From Auanema rhodensis (taxonomy: Eukaryota > Nematoda > Chromadorea > Rhabditida > Rhabditidae), in NCBI GenBank assembly GCA_964057225.1, contig OZ059898.1, forward strand, positions 5,642,001 to 5,706,000: 64,000 nt of DNA, read 5' to 3'. The notes under the pieces are model-generated. The model ran no database searches. It worked only from the letters and a program-made list of their open reading frames with translations, and had not been told where the DNA came from. Of this stretch, positions 51,501 through 64,000 are shown piece by piece; position 1 is the first letter of the stretch, and every line of letters starts with the position of its first letter. Position numbers and translations under genes: made by a program.

Positions 51501-54500
51501 GAGACGATTTTCGATTTTATAAGAAATAGTTTTGGCTTGAACATTATAAAATGTAGGTTAAGTCATTATTGAGATCGAAAAAAAAATGTTTTTTTGTATT
51601 TTTAGCTTTAAACTTTCAGCTTTTTTATCATTAATTATAATTCTATTAACTTAAAATGTTTGAATAAGAAGATAAAAAAATTGCAAGAAAAATTAAGTTG
51701 AATAAGTAAATTGATAATAAATATTTTGATTTTGCAAAAATTAAATTTATAATCAGTATCTGTGACTTTAATATACAAACTATTGAAATGATGACCTTGA
51801 TCAAAGCTGAAAATGGTTTCATTTACGAAGCTTCTATTGAAAAGATTATAAAAAAAATTTTTTTTTCATGAAACGGAAGCATTTTCTCGGTTTCATCGAA
51901 GGAAAATCCGAATATTAATATATAAATGTCTTTTTTCGTTTTCCAATGCTATTTGGAAATGCTTTTAAATAGGAAACAAAACCGTTTGTAGATGGAAGGA
52001 ACGACAAGAATGGCGAGAATAACATGTAATTCTGGACATTGCCCTTATATGTAACGGTAAGGGTGTGAAACAACTAGATGGCCAATAATTCGACGAAGAA
52101 CTGCCATGGTCATCAGCGATGTCGTTGTCAAGAATCCTGTTACAATTAGAGTGACACATGCATGTAGACGTCATTTTTATCAGATGCCTTCAAAAGATGA
52201 AACTATAAAAGGTTTACGTTTTAAATGACTGTTTAAGGTAGTACACGATGACTGAAAACAAATACGGAGAATTCTGATTAGGAATCTCGATTCATCATGA
52301 ACATGACGTTGTATGACTGACAACAAGTATTTATGGCACTTGTGATACTAAACTGTGATACGAAGTACATGAATCAGAAATATCTGTAAATGGCAGTAAA
52401 GGTTATATTTTGGAAAGTTGCAGAGTCTATGTGTGTATACAATGGCTACTGAAGCACGACGTCGTTGTCAACGACAACGAGCATCATCACAAAACGATCC
52501 TAGAAAAAGGTTAACAAGCACATCTTATTTGGTACAAACAAGTTTCTCATGGCAACAAAGTAATCGAAATTCTTGAAATTCAACCTATGAAGCTCAAGTT
52601 TACAATCAAAAGTGCGAACATTTGAACGGCTAAAAGAACCATAAGGAAATAGAATTTCCATCATGTTCTTCTTAAACAGTTTGAAAAAGTTTTAATAGAA
52701 TGATGATTGAAGGTTGATGTTATGTTATAAAGAAATCAAAAATAAGAAATATTTGATATCTAACTGACTTTCATCTATGAATGTCATTTCAAATACTGTT
52801 TGAATTCGAATGACAACGAAGAAAACTTTTCAGAATATTTGAAGAGAAGATGTAAGTTAAAAGTTTCCAAAATATGAACAAGTTTATTAACTAAGTAAAA
52901 ACAATAATTACTATTAAAGCTAGACTAAACGGGTTAATTAAGAAAGAATATTTTTTAATGAAATTGAATCATTATATTTGAATTCTAAGTTGATTTATTA
53001 AAAGAAAAACAAAAAATGCTCTTCGAAACAATTCTCATTTTAACTATGCTAATTAAACTAAATAAAATAGTTTAATGTTTTTTTAGTTAAATCAAAACAA
53101 CTGAGAAAGGATATTTTAAGAACATAATGAACTTTTAATTGTTTCTCACAACATTCTTTATATAGAGTTGGTATGTTTTTCTCAAAAAAAGGGTTGGCCG
53201 CACTGGACCAAAGGCGGGATTCAAGAAAAAGCAGGTCTCTATTACGAAACTAGCTAAACTAGATGGTTACCAGAAACGATAAATTTACGAAAAATAATAT
53301 TTATTTCAATGAAAAATGGTAATACTAATTAAAGTTCTTTATAAAAATTTATAGATTTTTATTAATTTATGTCTGCAAAAGTGTGAAGGTGTTTTGAAAA
53401 AAAATGTTTTGACTGAACAAATATAAAAAAAAATGGGTTTTGTTTGAATTTTTAGAATTCCATCAAAACACTTTGCATACAATTCTTTTTGTAAAAATTT
53501 CAATGATGAAGTCAAGAAGTCAAGGTTATATCTTCAGAATATTTTAAAGGTAAAAAGCTAAATCTGAAATGAGCAACTTAATTTTTTATTTGAAATTAAA
53601 CAACTTGAGAGATTGTAATTGAACGACCAACGGTCGTTTATACTAACAAATTAAACGAACTCATGAGCTTTGTAGCGTATACTGACGACAGTCTCGTCAG
53701 ATTAGCTGCGACATGACCTCCAAAAAAAATATTTTTTCCTTTTAAATTTGAACGACAATGCAAAATTAAGTAGACTAGACTTGATACACGTACCCATACT
53801 TTGGGCAGTTGATCCAATTTCTGTTCTACGAATCCGATAGTTTTGAAGGAAAAAAAACAGCTTACATGAAAACAAATTTTTTGAATGGGAAATACAAGAA
53901 AAGAAAAGTACTGTTGAAGTTTAATGGAATATATTTTATGTTAAAAGTAAAAGAGTTTATATAGTTGTTTCAACTCAGGTGTCATACTCCCATAAACTGA
54001 TTTTTCTCTTTGATAACTCATATTGATCAGATTTATAGATTATATAAATTTATAAGACTTAATTGTTCTTATTACCGGTTAAACTTTCGATAAAATCATA
54101 TTGACTTCAAACTTAATATTCCGAAAATGAAGAGCAAAAAGTTTTTTTCCCTCATAATAATAATAACAATATTGGAAACCATATTAAACTTAACTTGATT
54201 TTATTTGATCAAGATTTCTATATTATGTTTGTGAAAAACAAAATTTTAAAAATTTTGTTTGTTTTATTATTACGGTAATTCGTTTAAAATTATTTTAAAT
54301 TTCAAAATGAAACACATTTAAACTTTATTTAATTGAATGTATTGTTTTTATTCCACACGTTGTAGAACTTTTTTTTGATTATGATGATGATGATGTGTCT
54401 ATGATTTTCAACAGGCTTTTTGCATTTCCTCGACTATTTTGATACTGATTGACGTAAAAAAACGTTTCATTTAATGAATAACCATTGGATTCTTCAATCT

Positions 54501-55038
54501 CTTAGGTTTCAAAATGAAACAGGTATTGAAGTAACAGTTATTTTGCTTTTCAGTAATAGTCATCTATGTGTTTCGTTCAGTGTCTTCTCCATGGCTTCGA
54601 GATGGTCTAACTGCCTGTACACTCTGTATATGGTATAGTATATTGTTGTAGACAAGTTCCGTCGTATTAACATACTTGTAACTTTCATTATTTGGCCACT
54701 TGTTGTTAAGAAAAGTTTTCTTAACAGGACCTGTACTTCAACATAACGTGCATTTTTCGAAAAAAAAAGCTAGAATAGTAAATGAAATAGACAGAGGAAT
54801 AAAGAAAGAAAAAGAAAAAAAGCGAAAAAAACGCAAACGAACTCCAAGAATTAGAAAATAAGATATGGTTTAAGCTATAAAATGGATTGGTTGAAGAACA
54901 TTTAATGAAATATAATCAATGATCTCAGAACGTTGATAAAACATAATTAGAAGAAACATTATAAATACATTCTTTTCATTTTTTTCCAGGAATATAAGTT
55001 TTCAGACAAACTAAAATAAACGTCCTTAGTTCAAATTT
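48595..55038. other. 6.4-kb gene-free region upstream of tyrosinase
   Basis: The plus strand is purine-rich over most of this stretch. No open frame resembles a protein. It must contain the tyrosinase promoter and possibly a 5' UTR intron, and the 3' UTR of the coiled-coil gene at its right end. No RNA gene was recognised. Confidence 0.6.
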
Positions 55039-55995
55039 CTATTTGAATTCTTTTTCTGACAATCGGTCTGTGCTACATCCATATGCTGAATTATCATATT
55101 GTTCTTTTAATTCCTAAATTTTAATTTATATAATTTAAAACATAAATTACAAATACTTGATATTAATGAAACGTACGTTATATTTTTTTTCTTCTTCTTC
55201 AATTAAGTTAATAAGTTCCAACTCTCGAGCATATCCAGCTTGCAAGTTTTTCTCTAAAAGTTGCAAATGCTCCTGTAATTATAAATAAATTATAGTTTAC
55301 TCTATACAAAACTAACTTTAACGACGATATTTCCTGTTGGATTATCAAAAAAATCTGATTCGTCATTTGAAACTTTAAATTCCTTGACCTCATTGAAAGG
55401 ATGTAAAATCTGAAACTCAATGTCAATCTTTTCCAGAAACTAACTTAAACACAAACTTTATGTACTTCCTCATTTATCATTTGTTTAGCAACATCAATAA
55501 AATCTGTTTCTGCGCTTTGTGGAAGATCTGCTATTAATCGATCTGCATAGTTTATATACTAAAACATATACTAAAATATATATTCTTTAGATGTATCAAA
55601 GTTCTTACTTTACGAATATTCAATAAAATAATTTCAGATACATGAATCATTTCATCTTTCATAGTTTTTAATCGTTTTCTCTGTTCTTCATTTTCAATAA
55701 TATTTAAATCTTTTTCTAATTCTTCATCAACTCTGAAATTATTATTATTCTGATTAAATATATTGGATAATCTATAAATTTTAAAAATTATTTATTGTAA
55801 TTCCTAAAAACGCTCAAATTATGTTAAAAAATAAATTTAATATCATAAAATAAAATTTATTTAAAATTTTAAAATAATTAATTACATTTTTCGACTTTCA
55901 TTTTCTTCTCTTGCTATTTGACGATATTCAGATAATAATAAATTTGTTTTAATTCTTTTTTGAATATTTTTCTTAACAGATTGAATATTTTGCAT
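55039..55995 (-). CDS. 199-aa coiled-coil protein of unknown function
   Basis: Six exons join exactly in frame: 55995-55886, 55732-55609, 55558-55457, 55409-55317, 55272-55177 and 55113-55039. All have GT donors and AG acceptors. The protein starts MQNIQSVKKNIQKRIKTNL and is mostly charged helix: a first segment rich in Glu/Lys/Arg (EENESRK..DEELEKDLNIIENEEQRKRL), a middle part with SAETDFIDVAKQMINEEVHK and HPFNEVKEFKV, and a second heptad-like segment (EHLQLLEKNLQ ... LINLIEEEEKKYN). There is no signal peptide or membrane segment, so it is probably intracellular. Size and helical make-up would suit a small subunit of a multiprotein assembly, but the family was not recognised. The adjacent plus-strand GT31 relic begins about 320 nt from its start codon. 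Confidence 0.75.
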
Positions 55996-56316
55996 AATTA
56001 AAGGAATGAAACTGAAAAACTTTTGTAAAATATTATATAATTTTAAATAAAAAAATTACAAAGTTTAAGGATTGTCCACTTCAACTAATTTAAAAATAAT
56101 ATGTTTTTTATATTATAAATATTTTATTAAAAAATATTTTTTTATATAATAATTATGATAAATTATATAAAATTTGAACCTAAAAATATTATATTGGTAA
56201 TAGTACATAGAACATTAAATATTTAACTGAACATGTAAGTTTAACATAAAAATTTGGGAAAATTTGAAAAGATTTTATATTTTAGGAATTGAAAAGTATA
56301 CAAGTAACAGAAAGTA

Positions 56317-57313
56317 ATGAAATTTAAAAGTTTATATTTTCTGAGTTTATTGATCCAGTAAGTATTTTCAATTTCTTATGCTATCTGCTTCATTGAATTT
56401 TTAGCTTTTACGACTTATTTCAATCATTATTGAACCTGAAAAAACTTTTTGTGAAAACTTAGATTTATCTAGTGATTGTTCATACAGCTGCAAATTATCA
56501 AAATTATCGAAATGAATGGAGAAAGGTTATAGATCATATTATACAAAAGTATTTACAATGTTTTAACAATTACAAAAGAAAATCATATATTATCAGTATC
56601 AATTTAAACTTTTATTGCCACTTGGAAGTTCAAATGAATAAGAAAAACTGAACTTAATCTCTGAATCAACAAACAATGATGATATTCTATTATTGGACTT
56701 TGTTGACCAACATTGAAATTTAACATTGACGGTTTTGAACGGAATTTTTTTTTATTCTTTCTGAACTTTCTTATTTCAGCATTTATCTGGTCTGAAATGC
56801 TATACAGATAATTTGAGGAAAAGAAACATATCTTCTTGAAGTTGATGATGATGTCACTTTTGGAATTAAAAATTTTTCTTTGTTGTTTTCCGAACTTAAG
56901 TCGTCATCACAATACGCGAATAGTTTAAATTGCTATAGATTAAAAAACTGTAAAGTACATCGAAATAAAAATAATAAATGGTTTCAATTTATTTATTTTA
57001 AAAAAATTCAAAAAATTATATTTTAGGTATTTACCAAAAAACTGAATATTCAAAAGACTATTTTCCTGATTTTTATAGACGAATGATATATTATACTAAT
57101 TATTATGTTATTCGAAAAATCATTGAAAATGCGAAAAATGTGGAATTCTTTTGTTTAATTTATTAATAGTTTTCAGTTTAATTGAACAACTATTTTATGT
57201 TTTTCCTTTATTAGATTGATGATGTTTTCGTTACTAGGATGCTACGTGAAGAAGCTGGTATAAAATTGCTGAAAAGTTCATTTATCAATCATGATGATCA
57301 GAAAGAAGAATAA
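56317..57313 (+). pseudogene. Decayed GT31 (beta-1,3-galactosyltransferase-like) gene
   Basis: Family-31 glycosyltransferases are Golgi type II membrane enzymes. The relic keeps the gene order of the family: a hydrophobic start (MKFKSLYFLSLLI), IYLVIVHTAANYQNYRNEWRK, KLLLPLGSSNE, DDILLLDFVDQH, NLTLT/HLSGLKCYTDNL, the DxD nucleotide-sugar motif in TYLLEVDDDVTFG, EYSKDYFPDFY and the late IDDVFVTRMLREEAG. Typical intron boundaries are still visible, for example GTTATA...TATCAG at about 56526-56594. The frame is destroyed: in-frame TAG just before IYLVIV, TAA after SSNE, TGA after DQH, a frame change before the DxD motif, another in an A6 run before EYSKDYF, and one extra base after VEFF. Conserved family positions are also altered (YRRMIYYTN for the usual SG-containing stretch; VTRM for VTGI). 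Because neighbouring genes are intact, assembly error is an unlikely explanation. Confidence 0.85.
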
Positions 57314-57412
57314 TTAGTAAAATGTATATTTAGTTTAACGAAACGTAAAAATACAGAAAAAATATTTAAAACATTGAATATTAAAAAAGTTTATTATATA
57401 CTTAGATTACTA

Positions 57413-59352
57413 TTATATTTTAGTCAAATTGTTTTCTTCTGTATCATTGATTTCATTATTTTCAACATTACTAAGATCAACACCTTTTGTATTCGGTAAA
57501 AATATAAAAGATATAATTAACGATATTATGCCAATTCCAACTACAACAGCATATGGTGCTGCTGCAGCTAAATTTGAAAAATATGCCATCTATAAGAACA
57601 AGTGATATATAAATATTATTAAAGAATTGTTTGATTATATTACCTGTGGAGCTAATAATGCTCCAATACGAGCAAGCAATGAGCAAGTACCAACCCCGAT
57701 TGTTCTTATTTGGGTTGGAAAACATTCAACAGCAACAAGATAACATGCATCCCATGTAACTTCAATAAGAGAAACACCAATGATGTTCGTAATAACAACT
57801 AAGAAATAATTTAAATTTAGAAAAATCAAAAGAAAATACTTGTCCAATCTTTCCATGTATTACCACTGCAATCTTTTTCTGGAGCAAATATCATTATAGT
57901 CATAATAAATATATAACATATAATCATAAGGGATTGTGGTAATTGATGAAGACGACGTCTATCAAAGCTTGGAATATAATAATCAAATATAAATACAAAC
58001 TAAAAATAAAATATAAATTAACCAAAAATTATAAGATAACAGACAATTTTAGCAAAAGCTGTTACAAAACCTGAAACGAATTGAGTTACATAAAAGCTTC
58101 CAGCAAGGTTTCCAGAATTCAAATCACTTCCGAAAGCAGACAAACTGATTAAAAATTTATTAAGAAATGAAAAATTTTAAAAGATTACCTTGTACTAAAC
58201 CATAACGTTCCTAATACAATAGTTGTTATAGCCATTTTTCTTGATGAAAATAAATCTTTTATTGTATATATTTTTTCATTTTTAATTTCTTCATCACAAT
58301 ATGCTGATTCTATTTTATCTTTATCATATTCTATGCCGCTTAACCATGCTATTCGTTTTTCAGCATTAATAGCATCATGAATTCGATTTTTCTTGTAATA
58401 CCTAACTGAAATTTTATTAACATTATTATGAAAAGTTATAATACCATTTAGGTGTTTCTGGTAGAAGAAATAATATGACTGGAAGTACTGGTAATGATAG
58501 TAATGATGTAGCTATAGCAGCACTTCTCCAATATGCACATAACCAGCATACAAAGGTAAAAACAACTCGTGCATAACCCTTTTAAAACAAAATTTTTAAA
58601 AAAATTAAAGAAAGATCTTACCCAATTAAAAAATGATCTTAAGAAAACTCTTTGTTGAGGCAATATCAATTCAACTATATATGAATAGAATACAACCAAT
58701 ATACAAGCAATACTACTTCCAACAACAAAACGTAAAATAGCAAATACTTGCCAAGATTGAACAAATCCTAAAGAAAGTTTTGAAATATTATATATTTGAA
58801 CTTCGTCCATACCACTGCCAATTCCGAATGAAATTCCAATCAAAATTCCACAAAAGGATACTGGACGACGACCAAAATGATCACCCAAATGCCCATAAAT
58901 TAATGTTCCAAATAAAACTCCCAAAAATTGAATAGTTGCTACCTAACATTTATAAAATTAATTTTTTTCTCAAAATCTACTCATGATCAACATACTAATG
59001 TAGCATCATATCCAGATTGTCCACAATATAAGTGAAAATCCTCAACCATTGAATGAAAAATAGGCTTTTCAATTATAATATTCGAACATTTTTTAAGTTC
59101 ATTACATTGTTGTTTTTTAGATAATTTACAATGCTCTGTAGACCAATGAAAATTTGTATCATTACATTGTCGTGTTGGAGTAAAATTATAAAAAATCTAT
59201 AAAATTCAATAATCAATATTTAATTTTTAAAAAATAAATTATTATAAACTACATACAGGAAAAATTTGCTGGCAGCAGAAAAAAAGAGCAAACTGCCATA
59301 GACAAAAACATAAAATATGAAAACGGTTGATATTCAAGTTTGTGGTACTCAT
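57413..59352 (-). CDS. SLC22-like organic ion transporter (major facilitator superfamily)
   Basis: A 12-helix plasma-membrane transporter of organic cations/anions; the substrate cannot be told from sequence. It starts at ATG 59352-59350 (MSTTNLNINRFHILCFCLWQ), and the first hydrophobic segment leads into a large extracellular loop with several Cys and NFT/NDT sites, as in SLC22 proteins. The signature GDHFGRRPVSFCGI appears between helices 2 and 3, VLVVFYSYIVELILPQQRV-like sequence in the next region, and LLPETPKW at the end of the first half. An intracellular loop (YYKKNRIHDAINAEKRIAWL) separates the halves. The second half includes SFYVTQFVSGFVTAF and AVECFPTQIRTIGVG, the family's second-half motif. 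It ends in FLPNTKGVDLSN plus an acidic tail, with TAA at 57413-57415. It has eight or more introns of about 50 nt. Length, about 540 aa, is normal. The decayed GT31 gene ends 100 nt beyond its stop, tail to tail. Confidence 0.88.
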
Positions 59353-62300
59353 TATATCTAAAGCATTTAAATAAATATTCTTTATATATTTTTTATAAAT
59401 TATATATGATAATTAATGAGAATTGGTCAGTATGGCTAGTAAGCTACTGAAATTTCAATTCGATAAGAAGCATTAAAAGTGGCTTATCAAATACCTTTAT
59501 GATTGTTTCTTTTGATTAATTTATAAAAGATCATCTTTCATATAATTTTAGTTATTATTTGAACTCAAGTTCGTACTATACACTTACTGTTATCTTGTTC
59601 AGTAATTTTTAATTTAATTTTTCACCATTCACTGAAAAATCAATGATAATTGTTATCTTTCAATTATAAAAATTCATAATTTTCAGTCTTTCACATACAT
59701 TTTTTTGATCTTTCAACTTTCGCACTAAGAAACATTTTTTTTTTTTTGAAAAGAAAACCCTTAGTATATTATTTTAAATTTCAATTAGAATGAAATACTA
59801 TTTTTGGCGCAAAATAAACTTCTCACAATGATTCAGAGTTCTATTGTGACAGATTAATTAATGATTTTTTGATATTTATCTGGATTAACATCTAAATTCT
59901 ATTAATTGTCCTTGAAGTTTTATTGACAAGAAAATGAATAATAGTGGGGCGTTGTCATAGAAAAGAAAAGTTTCAGGTTGGTCACATAACGTAAAGAAAA
60001 CTTCTAGACATAGATGACATCAACGATCATGAGACCATATACTCATCATTTATATATAAAAGATAAATAAATTGTACATACATATATGTATATACAGACC
60101 CATTGACAACGCCCCTCAGTTAAGTTTTAAGAAAACAAAAAATAAAAAGTTGTAGAATAAATCTATTCGATATATTCGATATAATATATATTCAACGTTT
60201 TAATCACAATTTTAAGAAAGATTTTTCGTTGTTGGTAGCAGTTTTTTAGTTTTTCAAACTTTTTTCAGATTTTTCTTGCACTTACGGAGCTCTTTTTTTC
60301 AAATTTGAAACATCGAAAGGCTCGTAGAATGTATGCTTTGCTATCGTCAGCCTTGTCTCGTCTTCAACATTGCAGCTTCTTGGTCGTAATCATCTTTTTC
60401 TTCTGTATTTTCTCTCGCTATCTCTCGCTTGGTCGTAGAACCATCCTCATCGTTGTCTTCTTCTTCTCGTCGGGTGTTGCTACTTCTTCTATCATCCACC
60501 GCAACTTCAGATTATTGCAGGTGTTTGCCCTCTCGTTCAAGCCAATAGCACATCGAAGAAACGACACAAAGCTGCTTCTTCTTCAAGTACAGATTCTTAC
60601 TTTAATCGCCAATCGTTTCTTTTTGTTCTTTTTTTTCTTCTTTTCTCTTTTTCATTTACTATATCACGAATGTTCACAAATTTTCTTCTGAAATCGAATA
60701 GAAATTTAGTCGAAAAGCTTAATATGAAGATACTAGTTCTATGGTCGTATTTGTTTTCTTTCTTTTCTTCCTCACTACATGAAAATGAAAAGAAAAGTTA
60801 CAAAAGAATCCAGATGACCATCAATCGCACTTCCTTCTTTCATATCATTTTGAACTCTTTTTATCGGCAAATAACCAGGAAATAATCATAAAGAAAACAG
60901 GAAATGCTAAGTAAAAAATGATTTTCAGTAAAATTCCTGGAAAATACTAAATTGATCAGCCATACATTTGAAGCTCCAAGTCTTCATAAGTGTATATTTT
61001 GACATTTCGGTGTGAATTTTCAACAGTTTTGTTGACATTATTATGATCATGCACAGTTTTTTTTAGAAGTACTACACAATACTTCTTTTTTTAACCTCTC
61101 TGTCTCTCCGTCTCTCTCTCTTTCTTGCTCTCTAGATGAGAATGCAAATTTCAATGGTAAAAAAGGAAGTTAACGACAAACGATGATGACTAAGACTAGT
61201 CAACTCTGCCATATTTCCTCTGAAAAGAAAATCTAAATGAAATTGGGTGTGGGCGAAATAGATTGGAATGGAAATACAGATCATAATAACTACAAATCAC
61301 ATTTGATTCAATGGAGAAGAAAAGGAAACGCCTACAGAAGCAATACGGATCATGATCATCAGCGCCAAGTTTCTAGCTGAAACCACAAAAATGAAAACCT
61401 GGTCAACTTATTTTATAATTATTTTTCTATTCAATATATTATTTAAATTATTTATATTATATATTTTTGTATATTTTACTTTAAATTTAGAATACATTTG
61501 TTTTGAAAATATTTTATTAACTTAATTTACTTCCAATTTGAAAAAAACTAGATATGATTCATTACAAATTTTGAAAAATCTCAGTTTAACCTTTAGAACA
61601 TTCAGAATATACTAAGAATATCTTTACTTTTGATACCAAAATACATTCATTTCTCATCATTTGGAACACACCCTATTTCACCTCTTTCACCCAACTACCC
61701 TGACATTGCAAACCGGGTTTCATGATCAGTCATCATCAAGTTAAATTCTTATAATTTTTTTCTAAATGTTGTTCTTCTTTTAAGTTGAAAAGTTGGATTA
61801 GGCATCCAACTTTGCTATAACATAGTTTTTTTTCCATCATGCTTGTATTTACTTGGAAAAGAAAATCTAAAGTATACGAAAAATGTTTTAAAGAAATCAG
61901 AATAAGTGAAGAAAAAAAAGATTTCTTAAAGAAATATATGAATATTTCTTGTTTGGTAATATTACCTTTATGCTCAAACTACAAGTTTAATACTTTTTTT
62001 TTTCAATTTCTAAACATCCTTTTCATATATGATGCTATTTCTTCTTTTTTTTTATTTTCTTATTTTTTCTATGAAATATCAATTTGAAAAGAAATCAATA
62101 TATTGTATAATACATGCATATATGTATGTTTCTTCTATATTCATCTACATATCTGTATAGTTTCTTAGAAGAAGAAAAAGTTTTTTTCTCAATCCTGAAC
62201 ATTCATCGAACATCAATGAATTCAGAAGGCATTGACTGCACGAACAGTTTCTTCATCATAGGCAACCGACGATTATTATAAGAGATCTTGTTGTCTTGTT

Positions 62301-64000
62301 TGTCTATAGACTTATGCAGAATTCTGAAAAACAAACAAATATCTGTCATTCAGGAATTTTAGAATACCTTTAACGACTCTTTGATTTAATTTTCGGACAA
62401 CAGAAAAAACATTTTTCTTTTTTTTTCTTCAAATTAAAAAGAAAAAAGTATTTTCTTCAAATGATAATTATTAAACTGAAACAATTTCATCAATCGTTAC
62501 AGTAAAACAAGAAGATAAACTTGAATTATGCTAGGAAAGTTCAAAAAAATATTCATGCATTTCTATACTGAATATCTTTCCTTTTTTTGCAAAAAAAAAC
62601 GTAATTAGGTGTTTTAAACATATTTATTTTCTTAAATATTGACGATCTTTGATTGACTTGTTGAATAGATTATTTGTTTAAAGGATATTCAGTTGTTCTG
62701 GCTAGTCTTTTCATACATGTAATTTTGAAATTAGCATGGAACATGTCACTGTTCTTAATATTTTGAAACATTTGTAATTTAAGTTATATCTCAAACTATT
62801 AAAAGATTTTTAATGAAATTTATTAAGATTTCTTTTTATGCTGCATGTATATGATTTGGGAATCATGCCAATGATTCTGTTAGTAAATTGAAATTAGCGG
62901 ATATCGTTCGATTTCAATCACCTTTAAGTTTTTTTTCCAAATAAATATATCGGTCATATCGTTGTATATGTCGCATAGATTATCATAAATGTTTGCTATT
63001 GAAAGCAAAAACGAAATGGAAAATATCTTAAACTTGTTTTCACAATGCTTTCACATTTACCTTTTCATTTAACCGCTCATTTCCCTCTTTCATCTCACTT
63101 TTCCAGTTATCTTACTTCTCTTTTTGAACTTCTTTTTCTATCTTTGCCGGTGGCCTTATAATAAGATTAGAAAACATAAAAAGAAAAAAAATTAAACTCT
63201 ATATCCATATTTATATCTTTATAACTATATGTGTATAGTTTAAATTATATTTCAAATATAAATAAGAATTTTTAAATTTATTTATATAATCTTAAAAACC
63301 AATCTTTATCTGCATGTTCAACAATCTTCTTGGCATGGCTTAACAGCAATGTTTACATGACGGTTATCAGGTCATGCTCACAACTTCTTCGAATAATTTT
63401 TGGCTTTCCGTTCGTTTTCTTGTACTATTCAGAACTTTCTCTTCTATCAATTTGCTTCTTCAAGCTACTACACATACACTTCGTCATTCACCTTTCATCT
63501 TGTCATCAGCTCATTCTATCATCTTGATTCTTCCAAGTGAAACAAAATGATGACCATTGACCAATAAGCTTCTAAGAACATGAAAAGCATGGGTAATCAG
63601 TAAACTAGACTGTCACACATTTACTGTGACACATCCCTATTCTTCTCAATTCATTCCTTTATTAGTTCTAAGAAAAAAAGAAAGAATTTTATTAATTGTT
63701 ATTAATCTTCAATACCATATTCAACCTTTTGTATACGTAAATACCACTTTCTAAGTACTTTTGTCATGTTATACACACTATGCCCCCATGCTGCTTTACC
63801 AATAAGATTTCATACTATTGAAGAACAGATTCAATGTGATTTGCAATGATGATCGTTGTTCGTAGTCGTTCTACTACCGACTATGAGAAGAGGACACACC
63901 CACATCTGAAATTCCGCTCTGACCGCACAACGACCCATCATCAACATCTTCTCCATCTCTTTCGTTGACGATATTCTATCCATCGACAGACCCCCACACC
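59353..64000. other. 4.6-kb region at the right edge without supported genes
   Basis: It holds the promoter of the SLC22-like gene and otherwise AT-rich DNA. A more GC-rich patch at 60300-60600 has overlapping frames on both strands (a Leu/Phe-rich plus frame and a short acidic minus frame); neither resembles a known protein. Plus-strand T-rich stretches dominate 60.2-60.7 kb and 61.9-63.5 kb. The last 100 nt are less AT-rich and may approach another gene. Confidence 0.5.

Noticed and set aside
60305-60691. 128-aa plus-strand frame rich in Leu and Phe
   Set aside because: Low-complexity pyrimidine-rich DNA produces it. The opposite strand has an equally open acidic frame, and neither resembles a known protein.
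1-64000. tRNA genes, transposons with inverted ends, CRISPR arrays
   Set aside because: No T-loop/acceptor-stem pattern, transposase-like frame or regularly spaced repeat array was found by eye; short divergent copies could still be missed.

Overview
The window is nuclear DNA from a nematode. The protein families and the gene architecture both point there: a LET-2-type collagen alpha-2(IV) chain, a tyrosinase with two C-terminal ShKT domains, many spliced genes with introns of about 45-60 nt that end in TTTTAG/TTTCAG, a few introns of 0.6-7.5 kb, and strongly AT-rich intergenic DNA. The species is not resolved. No operon, CRISPR, rRNA, tRNA or intact mobile element was recognised. Exon structures below were read by eye from reading frame, splice sites and family resemblance; no database search was run.

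Layout. (1) 861-2200, plus: the last two exons of an unrecognised gene that enters from the left edge. (2) 2449-4266, minus: a complete armadillo-repeat protein related to importin alpha but without an importin-beta-binding segment. (3) 4794-11434, minus: a large secreted protein with a signal peptide, one LDL-receptor class A domain, four cysteine-rich modules joined by Pro/Thr linkers, and a C-terminal hydrophobic tail that looks like a GPI-anchor signal. (4) 11435-16473: gene-free, with pyrimidine- and purine-rich blocks. (5) 16474-23251, minus: a complete let-2-type collagen IV gene. (6) 23252-34081: gene-free. (7) 34082-43736, plus: a 518-aa SAM + PDZ-like scaffold whose first coding exon lies 7.5 kb upstream of the others. 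(8) 45238-48594, minus: tyrosinase. (9) 48595-55038: gene-free. (10) 55039-55995, minus: a 199-aa coiled-coil protein of unknown function. (11) 56317-57313, plus: a decayed GT31 glycosyltransferase. (12) 57413-59352, minus: an SLC22-like transporter. (13) 59353-64000: no supported gene.

Three of the genes (LDLa/cysteine-rich protein, collagen IV, tyrosinase) encode extracellular products, but nothing shows that the locus works as one pathway. The strongest unusual items are the broken GT31 gene, the modular GPI-type cysteine-rich protein, the SAM-then-PDZ scaffold, shared short motifs upstream of the two large extracellular genes, and a change of purine/pyrimidine strand bias near 27 kb. No wholly new biological system could be demonstrated.
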